A DNA stretch of 64,000 bases from an uncultured Clostridia bacterium (GCA_947627565.1 CANQWO010000004.1:25996-89995); one strand, 5' to 3'. Positions 36,079-43,565 are shown, counted from the stretch's first letter. The notes: a model not told the origin generated them from the letters alone. Numbers and translations: made by a program.

Positions 36079-37038
36079 TTATCCTGCAAAGTACATAATT
36101 TCCAACCCGTTATTGGGATGATACGTCCAAGTGGCGGTGATCCCGTTTGCGGACGCGGTCTGTTTCCCTTGAAGCGCGGTAGTTTGTATCATCGCTTGAT
36201 AAACGTATCCCGGTAATCCAAGCTCTTCATTCAACATCTTGACAATCTCTATAGCTTCTGCTGAATAAAAATTCTTTGAATCCACCGGATTCGTGTCAAC
36301 CGAAATATACGAGTTGTCTTCCCCCATCTTGTAGTACATACTATTGCCATATACTGCATAAACGGCATCGTAGGCCTCCTCCAATTTTGTTTTTTGGACT
36401 ACCGGCCTCGACTGTGAAATTTTTGTTTTGCCATAATCCGTAAAGGAATATTTTGCGTCGAGATATTCGGACTGCACGGTGGCATAAACTATCTTCTCAT
36501 TCTTAAATTTAATTTTGACATTGGCAGAGATCAGCATGTCCGTAACAATGGACTCGTACATGCCGCTTTCCTCGTTATACGGAAGCATGGACGTGCTGAC
36601 ACGTGTAGCATATTGTGTAAGCGATTTCCAAACATCCGAAACGCTATTATCGTGTCCTCTTTTGCTCTTCCACTCCTTGCTGTCTTCGGAAGTGAATTGC
36701 GTCTTTATCCCGTCTTGTTCATCCGCATACAAATAGAGCGTGGATTCTCCTGTCGTCTCCTCAAGGTAAATCGCATTGCCGTTTACTTGAAGGTTGCATG
36801 CAATGGATTTGCCCTTTTTCAAATAGGTCTCCTCGGCCTTTACGGAAAAAGAGACAGCTTCATCGGAAAGCGCAAGCCCATCGAGAACATAAGAGAACGC
36901 GCTCTTCCAAATCTCCGGAGTTACGCTTTCTCCCGCCACTTCCGCCGGGTTTTTACCGCCGCCGCACGCGGCAACCGATAAGCAAAGCGACAAGAGAGGA
37001 ACGACCAACAATGCCTTGAAGTACTTGAATCTTTTCAT
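36079..37038 (-). CDS. Putative lipoprotein of unknown function
   Basis: The 319-residue protein has a signal peptide with a lipobox (LSLCLSVAAC followed by Gly), so it should be lipid-anchored outside the membrane. The rest is a soluble domain with many beta-type segments and Tyr/Ser/Thr-rich stretches, somewhat like LolA/LppX-type or DUF-class lipoproteins, but I cannot name a family. Base composition is clearly lower in GC than the surrounding genes. Its promoter has the -35 box inside one 19-bp palindrome and a second copy just after the -10, next to a divergent Xre-type regulator gene, so it is probably repressed by that regulator. Confidence 0.8.
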   Translation of the reverse strand: MKRFKYFKALLVVPLLSLCLSVAACGGGKNPAEVAGESVTPEIWKSAFSYVLDGLALSDEAVSFSVKAEETYLKKGKSIACNLQVNGNAIYLEETTGESTLYLYADEQDGIKTQFTSEDSKEWKSKRGHDNSVSDVWKSLTQYATRVSTSMLPYNEESGMYESIVTDMLISANVKIKFKNEKIVYATVQSEYLDAKYSFTDYGKTKISQSRPVVQKTKLEEAYDAVYAVYGNSMYYKMGEDNSYISVDTNPVDSKNFYSAEAIEIVKMLNEELGLPGYVYQAMIQTTALQGKQTASANGITATWTYHPNNGLEIMYFAG

Positions 37039-37057
37039 TTTTTTCTCCTTTTTGATA

Positions 37058-37076
37058 TTGTCCTATGACAGGACAA
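37058..37076. promoter_or_regulatory. Operator 1 of the lipoprotein/Xre region
   Basis: TTGTCCTATGACAGGACAA is a 7-bp inverted repeat with a 5-bp centre. It lies 15 bp downstream of the lipoprotein -10 box, over the early transcribed region. Confidence 0.75.
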
Positions 37077-37091
37077 TATTTGTTTTTTGAA

Positions 37092-37120
37092 AGTATATCA
37101 TACTAATTGTCTTATGTCAA
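37092..37120 (-). promoter_or_regulatory. Promoter of the lipoprotein gene, overlapping operator 2
   Basis: Minus strand: TTGACA (37115-37120), 17 bp, TATACT (37092-37097). The -35 hexamer lies inside operator 2. Confidence 0.82.
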
Positions 37121-37125
37121 GACAA
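37107..37125. promoter_or_regulatory. Operator 2 of the lipoprotein/Xre region
   Basis: TTGTCTTATGTCAAGACAA matches operator 1 at 16 of 19 positions and has the same 7-5-7 layout. The start-to-start spacing is 49 bp. It ends 26 bp before the regulator ATG and covers the lipoprotein -35 box. Confidence 0.75.
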
Positions 37126-37151
37126 AAATAAGCAGAAAGGAGAAAAAATTT

Positions 37152-37406
37152 ATGGCGAGAATTATAGACGGACCCAAAATGAACCTCATCGGCAGTAATG
37201 TGGCGTGCATCAGAAAAAAATTGAAAATGAGCCAGCAAAAACTTTCAAATCAACTTGAACTTTACGCCGTATATATTTGCCGTGGATCGATCTCGCGCAT
37301 AGAGGACTATTCGCGAACTGTTACAGACATCGAACTTTACGCGATCGCAAAGGTATTCAATGTAAATATCGAGGAGCTCTTCGACCGCGAATTGCTCGAA
37401 AAGTAA
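37152..37406 (+). CDS. Xre-family helix-turn-helix transcriptional regulator
   Basis: The 84-residue protein is a single HTH_3/Xre DNA-binding domain: IGSNVACIRKKLKMSQQKLSNQLEL, then the recognition-helix region ICRGSISRIEDYSRTV, ending DIELYAIAKVFNVNIEELFD. The ATG at 37152 follows AAAGGAG. It is divergent from the lipoprotein gene, with two palindromic operators between them, and both genes have low GC. Autoregulation and repression of the lipoprotein gene are the simplest inference. Confidence 0.9.
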   Translation: MARIIDGPKMNLIGSNVACIRKKLKMSQQKLSNQLELYAVYICRGSISRIEDYSRTVTDIELYAIAKVFNVNIEELFDRELLEK

Positions 37407-37429
37407 AAATCGCAGGATAACCTTTGGAT

Positions 37430-37463
37430 AAAAAATATCCTGCGCAAAAACAGCACGGGATAT
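37430..37463. repeat. Hairpin repeat copy 2, probable terminator of the Xre gene
   Basis: This 34-nt sequence differs at four positions from the one at 35994, and one of the changes is compensatory (an A-T pair to G-C). The stem is weaker and no T-run follows. With copy 1 it brackets the lipoprotein/Xre pair as direct repeats about 1.4 kb apart. Confidence 0.6.
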
Positions 37464-37511
37464 CGCAAAAGCCCGGATGCACTGCGACGTCCGAGCTTCT
37501 ATTTCGATGAA

Positions 37512-37545
37512 AACGGCCCGCATTTCCATATGAAATGGGGGCCGT
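37512..37545 (-). terminator. Intrinsic terminator after yebC
   Basis: On the minus strand ACGGCCCCCATTTC pairs with GGAAATGCGGGCCGT (one mismatch) and is followed by TTTTC. Confidence 0.75.
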
Positions 37546-37563
37546 GTTGCAATTTTGGGGATT

Positions 37564-38304
37564 TTACTCCTCTTCGTCGTCTTCGGGAAGATCGACGTTG
37601 TGATAGACGTCTTGCACGTCGTCGTTTTCCTCGAGTTTATCGAGCATCTTCAGGAACATTTCGAGCTTCTCGCCCTCGAGCGTGATCTTGTTCTGCGGAA
37701 TCATCGTGAGTTCGGCCTGCAGGAAGGTCATGCCCTTCTCCTCGAGATATTTTCTCGCCTCGGAGAAGGCCGCGACGGAGGTGTAGATCTCGAAGGCGTC
37801 CTCCACGGGAACGACGTCGTCGGCGCCCGCCTCGATGGCGAGCTCGGTGACTTCGTCCTCCGAGAGCCCCGGCTTGGCCTCGACGACGATGAGACCCTTG
37901 TTTTCGAACATATAGGAGACGGAGCCCGTCGTGCCCAAAGATCCGCCGCACTTCGACATGATGGCGCGCACATCCCCCGCCGTGCGGTTGTTGTTGTCCG
38001 TCAGCGTGGTAATGATGACCGCCGCCCCGCCGACGCCGTAGCCCTCGTAGGTGAGCTCCTTGAAGTCGCGGTCGCCGAGTTCGCCCGCCGCCCGCTTGAT
38101 GGAGCGCTCGATGTTGTCGTTGGGCATGTTCGCCGCCTTGGCCTTGGCGACGACGTCGGCAAGTTTGGAGTTGGTCGCGGGGTTGGGATTCCCCTTTGCC
38201 GCGACGGCGATCTCCCTGCCGATCTTGGTGAAGAGGCGACCGCGCGCGGCGTCCGCCTTGCCCTTCTTTGCCTGTATGTTATGCCATTTGCTGTGTCCGG
38301 ACAT
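37564..38304 (-). CDS. yebC: YebC/TACO1 family protein (translation and transcription factor)
   Basis: The 246-residue protein begins with the family hallmark GHSKWHNIQAKKGKADAARG and has NSKLADVVAKAKAANMPNDNIERSIKRA and YEGYGVGGAA. YebC/TACO1 proteins have been described both as DNA-binding regulators and, more recently, as factors that relieve ribosome stalling at proline stretches. It is followed by its own terminator and lies 12 bp downstream of the rRNA methyltransferase gene, so the two are probably cotranscribed. Confidence 0.95.
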   Translation of the reverse strand: MSGHSKWHNIQAKKGKADAARGRLFTKIGREIAVAAKGNPNPATNSKLADVVAKAKAANMPNDNIERSIKRAAGELGDRDFKELTYEGYGVGGAAVIITTLTDNNNRTAGDVRAIMSKCGGSLGTTGSVSYMFENKGLIVVEAKPGLSEDEVTELAIEAGADDVVPVEDAFEIYTSVAAFSEARKYLEEKGMTFLQAELTMIPQNKITLEGEKLEMFLKMLDKLEENDDVQDVYHNVDLPEDDEEE

Positions 38305-38316
38305 ATCATTCCTCCT

Positions 38317-39084
38317 TTATTTCTTCGCGTACCCCAAAAGATACATCATGATCCCGGCCGAGACTGCCGCATTGAGGCTCTCCACGGGGTCTTGCATGGG
38401 AATGCCGACCGTGCGGTCCGCCCTCCCGCGCACCGCGTCCGAGAGGCCGTTCCCCTCGTTCCCGATGCAGATACAGTGTTTTTCGGGCGGCACGAACGTG
38501 AAGACATTCTCACCGTCCATATCCGCCGCGATGAGGGGCACGCCCTCGAGCGCAGACAAGATCTCGCCCGCCGTCCCGCGCATGAGTTTGCAGTAGAATA
38601 CGCCCGACATCGAAGCGCGCACACTCTTGGGAGAGTACGGGTCGGCGCAATCGGCGAGATAGATCTCGCGGTAGCCCGCCGCGGCGGCCGTCCGGATGAT
38701 CGCGCCCACGTTGGCGGGATCGGAGACGCCGTCGAGCAGCAAACAGCGGCCTTGGGGCGGCGCGGGTGCGGCCTTGGGGATCTTTACCTCCGCGACGACG
38801 CCCTGCGGCGTCTTTTCGTCGCACACGGCCTTGAAGGCGTCCTCCCCAAGCCATACGAGCGAGGCGGGATCGAGGCGGTCTTTGAAAAAGGACGTTTGGG
38901 CGAATGCGGCGCGCTCCTCCGTCACGAGCAGGGCGACGCGCACGATCTCCATGCCGCTCTCCATGCATTCGAGGAACATCTTGTCGCCCTCGACGAGAAA
39001 AGTCCCCCGCTCCCTCCTGCCCTTCTTCTCTTTGAGCGAAGCGAGCTCCTTTACGACGGGATTCTGTTTGGATACGATGACCAT
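38317..39084 (-). CDS. TrmH/SpoU-family RNA 2'-O-ribose methyltransferase
   Basis: The 255-residue SPOUT methyltransferase has an N-terminal substrate-binding domain (SKQNPVVKELASLKEKKGRRERG...FLVEG) and the catalytic motifs LLLDGVSDPANVGAIIRTAAAAG, IGNEGNGLSD and IPMQDPVESLNAAVSAGI. The target RNA (23S rRNA or tRNA) cannot be told. In Bacillus a homologue (ysgA) is near rplT, as here. The start MVIVSKQNP is chosen by homology; it lies at the end of the T-run of the rplT terminator and has no Shine-Dalgarno, so expression may need read-through or a leaderless start. Confidence 0.88.
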   Translation of the reverse strand: MVIVSKQNPVVKELASLKEKKGRRERGTFLVEGDKMFLECMESGMEIVRVALLVTEERAAFAQTSFFKDRLDPASLVWLGEDAFKAVCDEKTPQGVVAEVKIPKAAPAPPQGRCLLLDGVSDPANVGAIIRTAAAAGYREIYLADCADPYSPKSVRASMSGVFYCKLMRGTAGEILSALEGVPLIAADMDGENVFTFVPPEKHCICIGNEGNGLSDAVRGRADRTVGIPMQDPVESLNAAVSAGIMMYLLGYAKK

Positions 39085-39088
39085 AGAT

Positions 39089-39116
39089 GAAAAAAGCCTT
39101 TTATGCAAAGGCTTTG
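39089..39116 (-). terminator. Intrinsic terminator after rplT, abutting the methyltransferase start
   Basis: On the minus strand AAAGCCTTT-GCAT-AAAAGGCTTT is followed by TTTC. The T-run ends only a few bases before the predicted ATG at 39084. Confidence 0.82.
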
Positions 39117-39120
39117 TTTC

Positions 39121-39471
39121 TTACAGCGCGGCTTTGGCCTTCTCGCAGAGTGCGGCAAAAGCGGGCGCGTCGTTGACGGCAAGATCGGCGAGGACTTTCC
39201 GGTTGAGTTCGATCCCGGCGACCTTGAGCCCGTGCATAAATTTGGAATAGGACAGCCCGTTGAGGCGGGCGCCCGCGTTGATGCGCGCGATCCAAAGATT
39301 GCGCATATCGCGCTTTCTTCTCTTTCTGCCGACATAGGCATAGTTGAGCGACTTCATCACCGCCTGCCGGGCAATGCGGTAATTCTTGCTCTTGCAACCG
39401 AAATAGCCCTTGGCGAGCTTGAAGATCTTTCTGCGTTTTTTGACTGCGTTGACGGCTCTCTTGATACGCAT
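39121..39471 (-). CDS. rplT: 50S ribosomal protein L20
   Basis: The 116-residue L20 binds 23S rRNA early in large-subunit assembly and in several bacteria represses the infC-rpmI-rplT operon by binding its leader. Motifs are [45 protein letters not shown] and [14 protein letters not shown]. It is the third gene of the operon. Confidence 0.98.
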   Translation of the reverse strand: MRIKRAVNAVKKRRKIFKLAKGYFGCKSKNYRIARQAVMKSLNYAYVGRKRRKRDMRNLWIARINAGARLNGLSYSKFMHGLKVAGIELNRKVLADLAVNDAPAFAALCEKAKAAL

Positions 39472-39489
39472 ACCTGTCTGTTCCTCCCG

Positions 39490-39690
39490 TTAGTCCTTGT
39501 ACGGAATCATCCGCTTGACGGTGTTCTCCTGCGTCGAGGAGACGAGCGTCGTCTGACGAAGATTTCTCTTTCTCTTTCTGTTCTTGGTTTCCGCCTTGTG
39601 GTTCTTGCCGCCGTGAGGTCTGTTGACCTTCCCGGTGGCCGTGAGCCAAAAGCGCTTTTTGGAACCGCTGTGCGATTTCTGTTTCGGCAT
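39490..39690 (-). CDS. rpmI: 50S ribosomal protein L35
   Basis: The 66-residue L35 begins MPKQKSHSGSKKRFWLTATG and has HGGKNHKAETKNRKRKRNLR. The start at 39690 replaces an ORF-track start five codons upstream. It lies between infC and rplT. Confidence 0.97.
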   Translation of the reverse strand: MPKQKSHSGSKKRFWLTATGKVNRPHGGKNHKAETKNRKRKRNLRQTTLVSSTQENTVKRMIPYKD

Positions 39691-39722
39691 TGCTTTATCC
39701 TCCAATTGATGTTTTACTGAAA

Positions 39723-40235
39723 TTATTTCTTGACGGGGCCCAAAATCAGGATGAGATTGCGGCCCTCCATGTTGAGCGGCTTTTCAATGACTGCAATTTC
39801 TTTGAGCGATCCGTAAAAATTCATGATCACGTCCTTGGCGAGATTGGCGTGCGCCATCTGTCTGCCGCGGAGACGGATCGTGACCTTCACCTTGTTGCCC
39901 TGCTCCAAAAACTTCGTCGCCTGCTTGGCCTTGACGTTGAGATCGCCCACGTCGATGGTCATGGAGAGCTGGACTTCCTTGAGTTCTACGACCTTCTGCT
40001 TGTTCTCCTTGGCCTTCTTTGCCTGTTCGAACTTGAATTTGCCGTAGTCCATGATCTTGCACACTGGCGGGATCGCGTTCGGGGAGATCTTCACGAGATC
40101 GAGATCTTCCTCTTCCGCAAGCCTGATCGCTTCACGGGGAGACATCACGCCGAGCATTTCCCCCGAAGACGAGATCACGCGGATCTCGCGGTCGCGGATC
40201 TCACCGTTCAACTGATGTTGATTTTTTGCTGCCAT
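39723..40235 (-). CDS. infC: Translation initiation factor IF-3
   Basis: The 170-residue IF-3 shows the N-terminal domain (LNGEIRDREIRVIS...SPREAIRLAEEEDLDLVKISPNAIPPVCKIMDYGKF) and the C-terminal domain (VKVTIRLRGRQMAHANLAKDVI). It starts with ATG and GGAGGA upstream, unlike E. coli infC, which uses AUU to autoregulate. A 135-nt structured leader precedes it, a likely L20 target. Confidence 0.97.
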   Translation of the reverse strand: MAAKNQHQLNGEIRDREIRVISSSGEMLGVMSPREAIRLAEEEDLDLVKISPNAIPPVCKIMDYGKFKFEQAKKAKENKQKVVELKEVQLSMTIDVGDLNVKAKQATKFLEQGNKVKVTIRLRGRQMAHANLAKDVIMNFYGSLKEIAVIEKPLNMEGRNLILILGPVKK

Positions 40236-40375
40236 ATTCCTCCAACAATAAATGACGGGTTGCAGAATTGCAACCCGCCGAAATCAGCGCATACCATGCG
40301 CTTTTTTACGTTTCTTGACCCGTCGCAAACGTTTGCGATCGCGGGGAGAAGGGTTGGCCTCTGCTTTACCGTTAT
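40236..40375 (-). promoter_or_regulatory. Leader of infC-rpmI-rplT, candidate L20 autoregulatory RNA
   Basis: The leader contains the perfect palindrome CGCAAACGTTTGCG, an AGCGCATGGTATGCGCT hairpin and a CGGGTTGCA-ATTC-TGCAACCCG hairpin just before the Shine-Dalgarno. In low-GC Gram-positives this operon is controlled by L20 binding the infC leader. Placement supports the assignment; I could not confirm the L20 consensus fold. Confidence 0.6.
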
Positions 40376-40404
40376 AGAATATCACCTTTTCGCCCGCTTG
40401 TCAA
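40376..40404 (-). promoter_or_regulatory. SigA-type promoter of infC-rpmI-rplT
   Basis: Minus strand: TTGACA (40399-40404), 17 bp, TATTCT (40376-40381). Confidence 0.8.
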
Positions 40405-40454
40405 ACGTTTTTATGGGGATTTTGCGGAAAAAATTTCCGCGGCGCGACGGCTTC

Positions 40455-42410
40455 TCAGAAGATGACTTTTTCGTCGCTCTCTTTCTTGCACAGCGCGAAG
40501 AAGTCCTCCTTCTTCATCGAGCCGATGTCGCCGGCGCCCCGCCTTCTCACGGACACCGAGCCCTCCTCCGTCTCCTTGTCGCCGACAACGAGCTTATAGG
40601 GCACCTTTTCGTTCTCGGCGTCGAGGATCTTTCTCCCGATCTTTTCATTGCGGAGATCGGCTTCCGCGCGGATCCCGCGCTCCGCGAGCGACGCCACGAG
40701 CGCGTTGGCATAGTCCGCGGCGCGGTCGGTGATGGGAAGGACTTTGACCTGTACCGGCGCAAACCACAGCGGGAACGCCCCGGCGTACTTTTCGATCAGG
40801 AAGGCCAGCGTGCGCTCGTAGCAGCCGATGGAACTCCTGTGGATGACGTAGGGCGTCTTCTTGACGCCGTCCGCGTCGACGTATTCCATGCCGAACGAAT
40901 GGCCCGCCGCGAAGTCGATCTGAATGGTGATCAGCGTATCCTCCTTGCCGAACACGTTCTTGATCTGCACGTCGAGCTTGGGGCCGTAGAACGCCGCCTC
41001 GTCGACGGCTTCGACATAATCGAGCCCGAGATCGTCGAGAATGACCTTCATCATGGCTTCGGTGTTGTCCCACGCCTCATCGTCGTCGATATATTTATCC
41101 GAGCCCTTTTTGCGCTTGGAGAAACGGAACGTGACGTCGTTGCGCATGCCGAGGCAGTCGAGGATATAGTAGGAGAGATCCAAACAGCGCTTAAATTCCC
41201 CCTCGACCTGTTCCTTGGTACAGATGATGTGGCCGTCGGAGAGCGTGAACTGCCGCACGCGGATGAGCCCGTGCATCTCGCCCGAGGCCTCTTTGCGGAA
41301 CTCCGTCGCCGTTTCGGAATAGCGACAGGGAAGATCGCGGTAGGATTTGAGGCCGTTCTTATAGATTTGGTATTGGAACGGGCAGGTCATGGGACGGAGC
41401 GCCATGATCTCCTCCCCCTTATCGACGGGTTCGCCGGTTTCGTCGATGTCGCCGAGGATGAACATCTTGTCGCGGTAATGCGACCAGTGGCCGGAGATCT
41501 TATAGAGATCGGATTTCGCCATGTTGGGCGTCTTGGTGATCATGAATCCGCGCTTGGCCTCTTCGTCTTCGACGAATCTGGTCAGGATCTGCAAAATTTT
41601 CGCGCCCTTGGGCATGAGGATGGGAAGGCCCTGACCCACCACGTCGCTCGTCATAAAAATGCCGAGATCGCGGCCGAGTTTGTTGTGGTCGCGCTTCTTG
41701 GCCTCTTCGAGCTGCACGAGATAGGCCTCGAGCTCCTCCTTCTTCGCGAACGCCGTGCCGTAGATGCGGGTGAGCATTTTCTTCTTCTCGTCCCCGCGCC
41801 AATATGCGCCCGCGATCGACGTGAGCTTGAACGCCTTGATCTTGCCCGTGGACGGAAGGTGCGGCCCGCGGCAGAGATCGGTGAACGCGCCCTGCTTATA
41901 GAACGAGAGCAGAGCGTCTTCGGGAAGATCGCGGATGATCTCCTCCTTATAGCTCTCGTGATACTGCGCCATCAGCGCGAGCGCCTCCTCGCGCGGCAGC
42001 GTAAAGCGCTCGATGGGAAGATCGCTCTTCACGATCTTTTTCATCTCCGCTTCGATCTTCGCGAAGTCCTCCATCGTGATGGGCGTCTTGAAATCGACGT
42101 CGTAATAAAACCCATTTTCGATGACCGGGCCGATGGCGAGTTTGCAGGTCGGGTAGACCGTTTTGAGCGCCTGCGCCAACACATGCGCGCAGGTGTGGCG
42201 GTAGACCTCGAGCCCTTCTTTGTCTTTGAGTGTGACGATCTCGAGCGTATCGCCCTCTTTCAGGGGCGTGGAGAGATCGACGAGCGCGCCGCTCACCTTG
42301 GCGGCCACGGCCGCGCGCGCAAGCCCCTCCGAGATCGCAACGGCGGCGTCCAGCGCAGTCGCCCCGTCTTTCACGGCGAGCGCGTCGCCGTTTTTCAGCG
42401 TAATCTTCAT
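40455..42410 (-). CDS. thrS: Threonyl-tRNA synthetase
   Basis: The 651-residue class II synthetase has an N-terminal TGS domain (MKITLKNGDALAV...), the editing domain with HTCAHVLAQALK, and the catalytic core with motif 2 in YRDLPCRYSETATEFRKEASGEMHGLIRVRQF and motif 3 in HRSSIGCYERTLAFLIEKY. The anticodon-binding domain ends the protein. A T-box leader precedes it, so expression rises when tRNA-Thr is uncharged. AGGAGG lies upstream of the ATG. Confidence 0.98.
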   Translation of the reverse strand: MKITLKNGDALAVKDGATALDAAVAISEGLARAAVAAKVSGALVDLSTPLKEGDTLEIVTLKDKEGLEVYRHTCAHVLAQALKTVYPTCKLAIGPVIENGFYYDVDFKTPITMEDFAKIEAEMKKIVKSDLPIERFTLPREEALALMAQYHESYKEEIIRDLPEDALLSFYKQGAFTDLCRGPHLPSTGKIKAFKLTSIAGAYWRGDEKKKMLTRIYGTAFAKKEELEAYLVQLEEAKKRDHNKLGRDLGIFMTSDVVGQGLPILMPKGAKILQILTRFVEDEEAKRGFMITKTPNMAKSDLYKISGHWSHYRDKMFILGDIDETGEPVDKGEEIMALRPMTCPFQYQIYKNGLKSYRDLPCRYSETATEFRKEASGEMHGLIRVRQFTLSDGHIICTKEQVEGEFKRCLDLSYYILDCLGMRNDVTFRFSKRKKGSDKYIDDDEAWDNTEAMMKVILDDLGLDYVEAVDEAAFYGPKLDVQIKNVFGKEDTLITIQIDFAAGHSFGMEYVDADGVKKTPYVIHRSSIGCYERTLAFLIEKYAGAFPLWFAPVQVKVLPITDRAADYANALVASLAERGIRAEADLRNEKIGRKILDAENEKVPYKLVVGDKETEEGSVSVRRRGAGDIGSMKKEDFFALCKKESDEKVIF

Positions 42411-42436
42411 GGAATTTCCTCCTGTTTTGCTATTTG

Positions 42437-42474
42437 CAGAGTATTATGTCACGCATATATGTCTGACATAGTAC
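42437..42474 (+). repeat. Dispersed palindromic element, copy E (composite, in the thrS 5' UTR)
   Basis: AGTATTATGTCACGCATA is joined to TATGTCTGACATAGTAC. The first part shares the TCACG centre of copy D and the second the TCTGA centre of copies A-C, so this looks like two variants fused, with consensus outer arms. It lies between the T-box terminator and the thrS Shine-Dalgarno and would form a strong hairpin in the read-through mRNA. Confidence 0.75.
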
Positions 42475-42494
42475 CGTGTATTTTTGCGTTTTTC

Positions 42495-42710
42495 CATCAA
42501 AAAACGCCCTTAAATACCCCTTTTCGGGAAATTTAAGGACGCAAGTCATGCGCGGTTCCACCTTAATTGCTTTGCCGTGGGCAAAGCCGCTCTTTGTGTT
42601 CGGTTGTGGTAAAATAAAGCGGTTTCGCTTTCCGCGGCGCGACGGGCGGCCTTCCAGCCAACGGGCCCCCTCTCTGGCGAAGCGCATGCGGCGCTACTTG
42701 TCTTTAAGTA
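42495..42710 (-). promoter_or_regulatory. T-box riboswitch controlling thrS
   Basis: The minus strand carries the antiterminator T-box sequence AAGGTGGAACCGCG (complement at 42551-42564), preceded by a long stem I region with AGAGAGG and GCTGGAAGG elements. It is followed by a terminator: CGTCCTTAAAT pairs with ATTTAAGGGCG before six T. The specifier codon should be a Thr codon; ACC occurs in GCGAAACCGC in the stem I 3' part, but I cannot prove that it is in the specifier loop. Confidence 0.93.
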
Positions 42711-42716
42711 AGTTTG

Positions 42717-42745
42717 ATTGTACGCCGTTTTCCGTCATTTGTCAA
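42717..42745 (-). promoter_or_regulatory. SigA-type promoter of T-box/thrS
   Basis: Minus strand: TTGACA (42740-42745), 17 bp, TACAAT (42717-42722). The -35 overlaps the last codons of the ytxC-like gene. Confidence 0.85.
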
Positions 42746-43428
42746 GAAAATATCGCCCTCTCGGCATAATATTTTTGCAGAAATTTTCCCACCGACTCCT
42801 CCACGTCGCCGAGACAATAGACAAAACCCGCGTCGGAGAGCATGATCTCCGTTTCGATATCCTCCTCGCCCGTGAGGCGGCTCCGCCGCAGCGGCGCAAA
42901 ATTTTCGCCGAACACGACGCCGCCTTTGAGATAGATCTTATGGTTGCTCTCCCCCACCAAAAAGTCGCAGAATTTCAGAAGATCGTCGGACGAAAAGGCC
43001 TGCGGGATATATTCGAGGATGTGCGTCCACTTCTCCCGGAGCGCCTTGAGACGGAAGAGGTAGAAGCCGTCGATGCTGAAGTCGGTCACCGTGCCGAACG
43101 AGGCGCGGATGAAGCCGAGGTCTCCCTCATAGTCCGCCGCGATGAGCGCGGCGAGCAGCAATTTTCGCTCCCGGCGGGAGAGACAGGCCCTGAGCCGTGC
43201 GGAGAGGTAGGAATATTTGTAGCCGATCGCGATGATCTCCGCGATCTTCGAACGGACGGTCTCCTCGACGCCCGCCTTCTCGAACCGGACGCGCATGGCG
43301 GCGCGCTCGGGCGTGAACAGCAGTTCTCCGCGCCCGTTTGCCCGCAGGACATCCCCCATGACGGCATTGTAGAGGTAAGTGATGAAGGAGCTGCGCGCGC
43401 TCCCGTCTGAAACCGTGATTTCTTCCAC
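42742..43428 (-). CDS. YtxC-like sporulation-associated protein
   Basis: The 228-residue protein is mostly helical with no signal peptide or TM segment. I recognise it mainly by position: in Bacillus a ytxC gene lies immediately upstream of thrS, and YtxC is a poorly understood sporulation-associated family. Segments such as FSIDGFYLFRLKALREKW and KFCDFLVGES fit that family's style. The start is GTG at 43428, six bases after a TACAAT box, so a leaderless mRNA is possible; no good -35 is seen. Confidence 0.6.
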   Translation of the reverse strand: MEEITVSDGSARSSFITYLYNAVMGDVLRANGRGELLFTPERAAMRVRFEKAGVEETVRSKIAEIIAIGYKYSYLSARLRACLSRRERKLLLAALIAADYEGDLGFIRASFGTVTDFSIDGFYLFRLKALREKWTHILEYIPQAFSSDDLLKFCDFLVGESNHKIYLKGGVVFGENFAPLRRSRLTGEEDIETEIMLSDAGFVYCLGDVEESVGKFLQKYYAERAIFS

Positions 43429-43505
43429 GTATATATTGTATGCGACCTGCGGCGTTTTATTTATGGAAGTTCCCTCTCCTTTTTCGGAATATATAGTGTT
43501 CTCGC

Positions 43506-43534
43506 TTGACTTTCCCCCCGAAATGTTGTAAAAT
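43506..43534 (+). promoter_or_regulatory. SigA-type promoter of leuS
   Basis: TTGACT (43506-43511), 17 bp, TAAAAT (43529-43534). The short leader to the ATG has no room for a T-box. Confidence 0.78.
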
Positions 43535-43565
43535 GGTTGAAAATGGAAGGAACGAGGTCGCGTTT

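Noticed and set aside
39690-42536. 948-aa plus-strand ORF opposite infC and thrS
   Set aside because: Shadow of thrS/infC on the other strand, with no recognisable domain.
43429-43565. T-box upstream of leuS
   Set aside because: There is no GGTGG(A/T)ACC-type sequence and no room between promoter and ATG.
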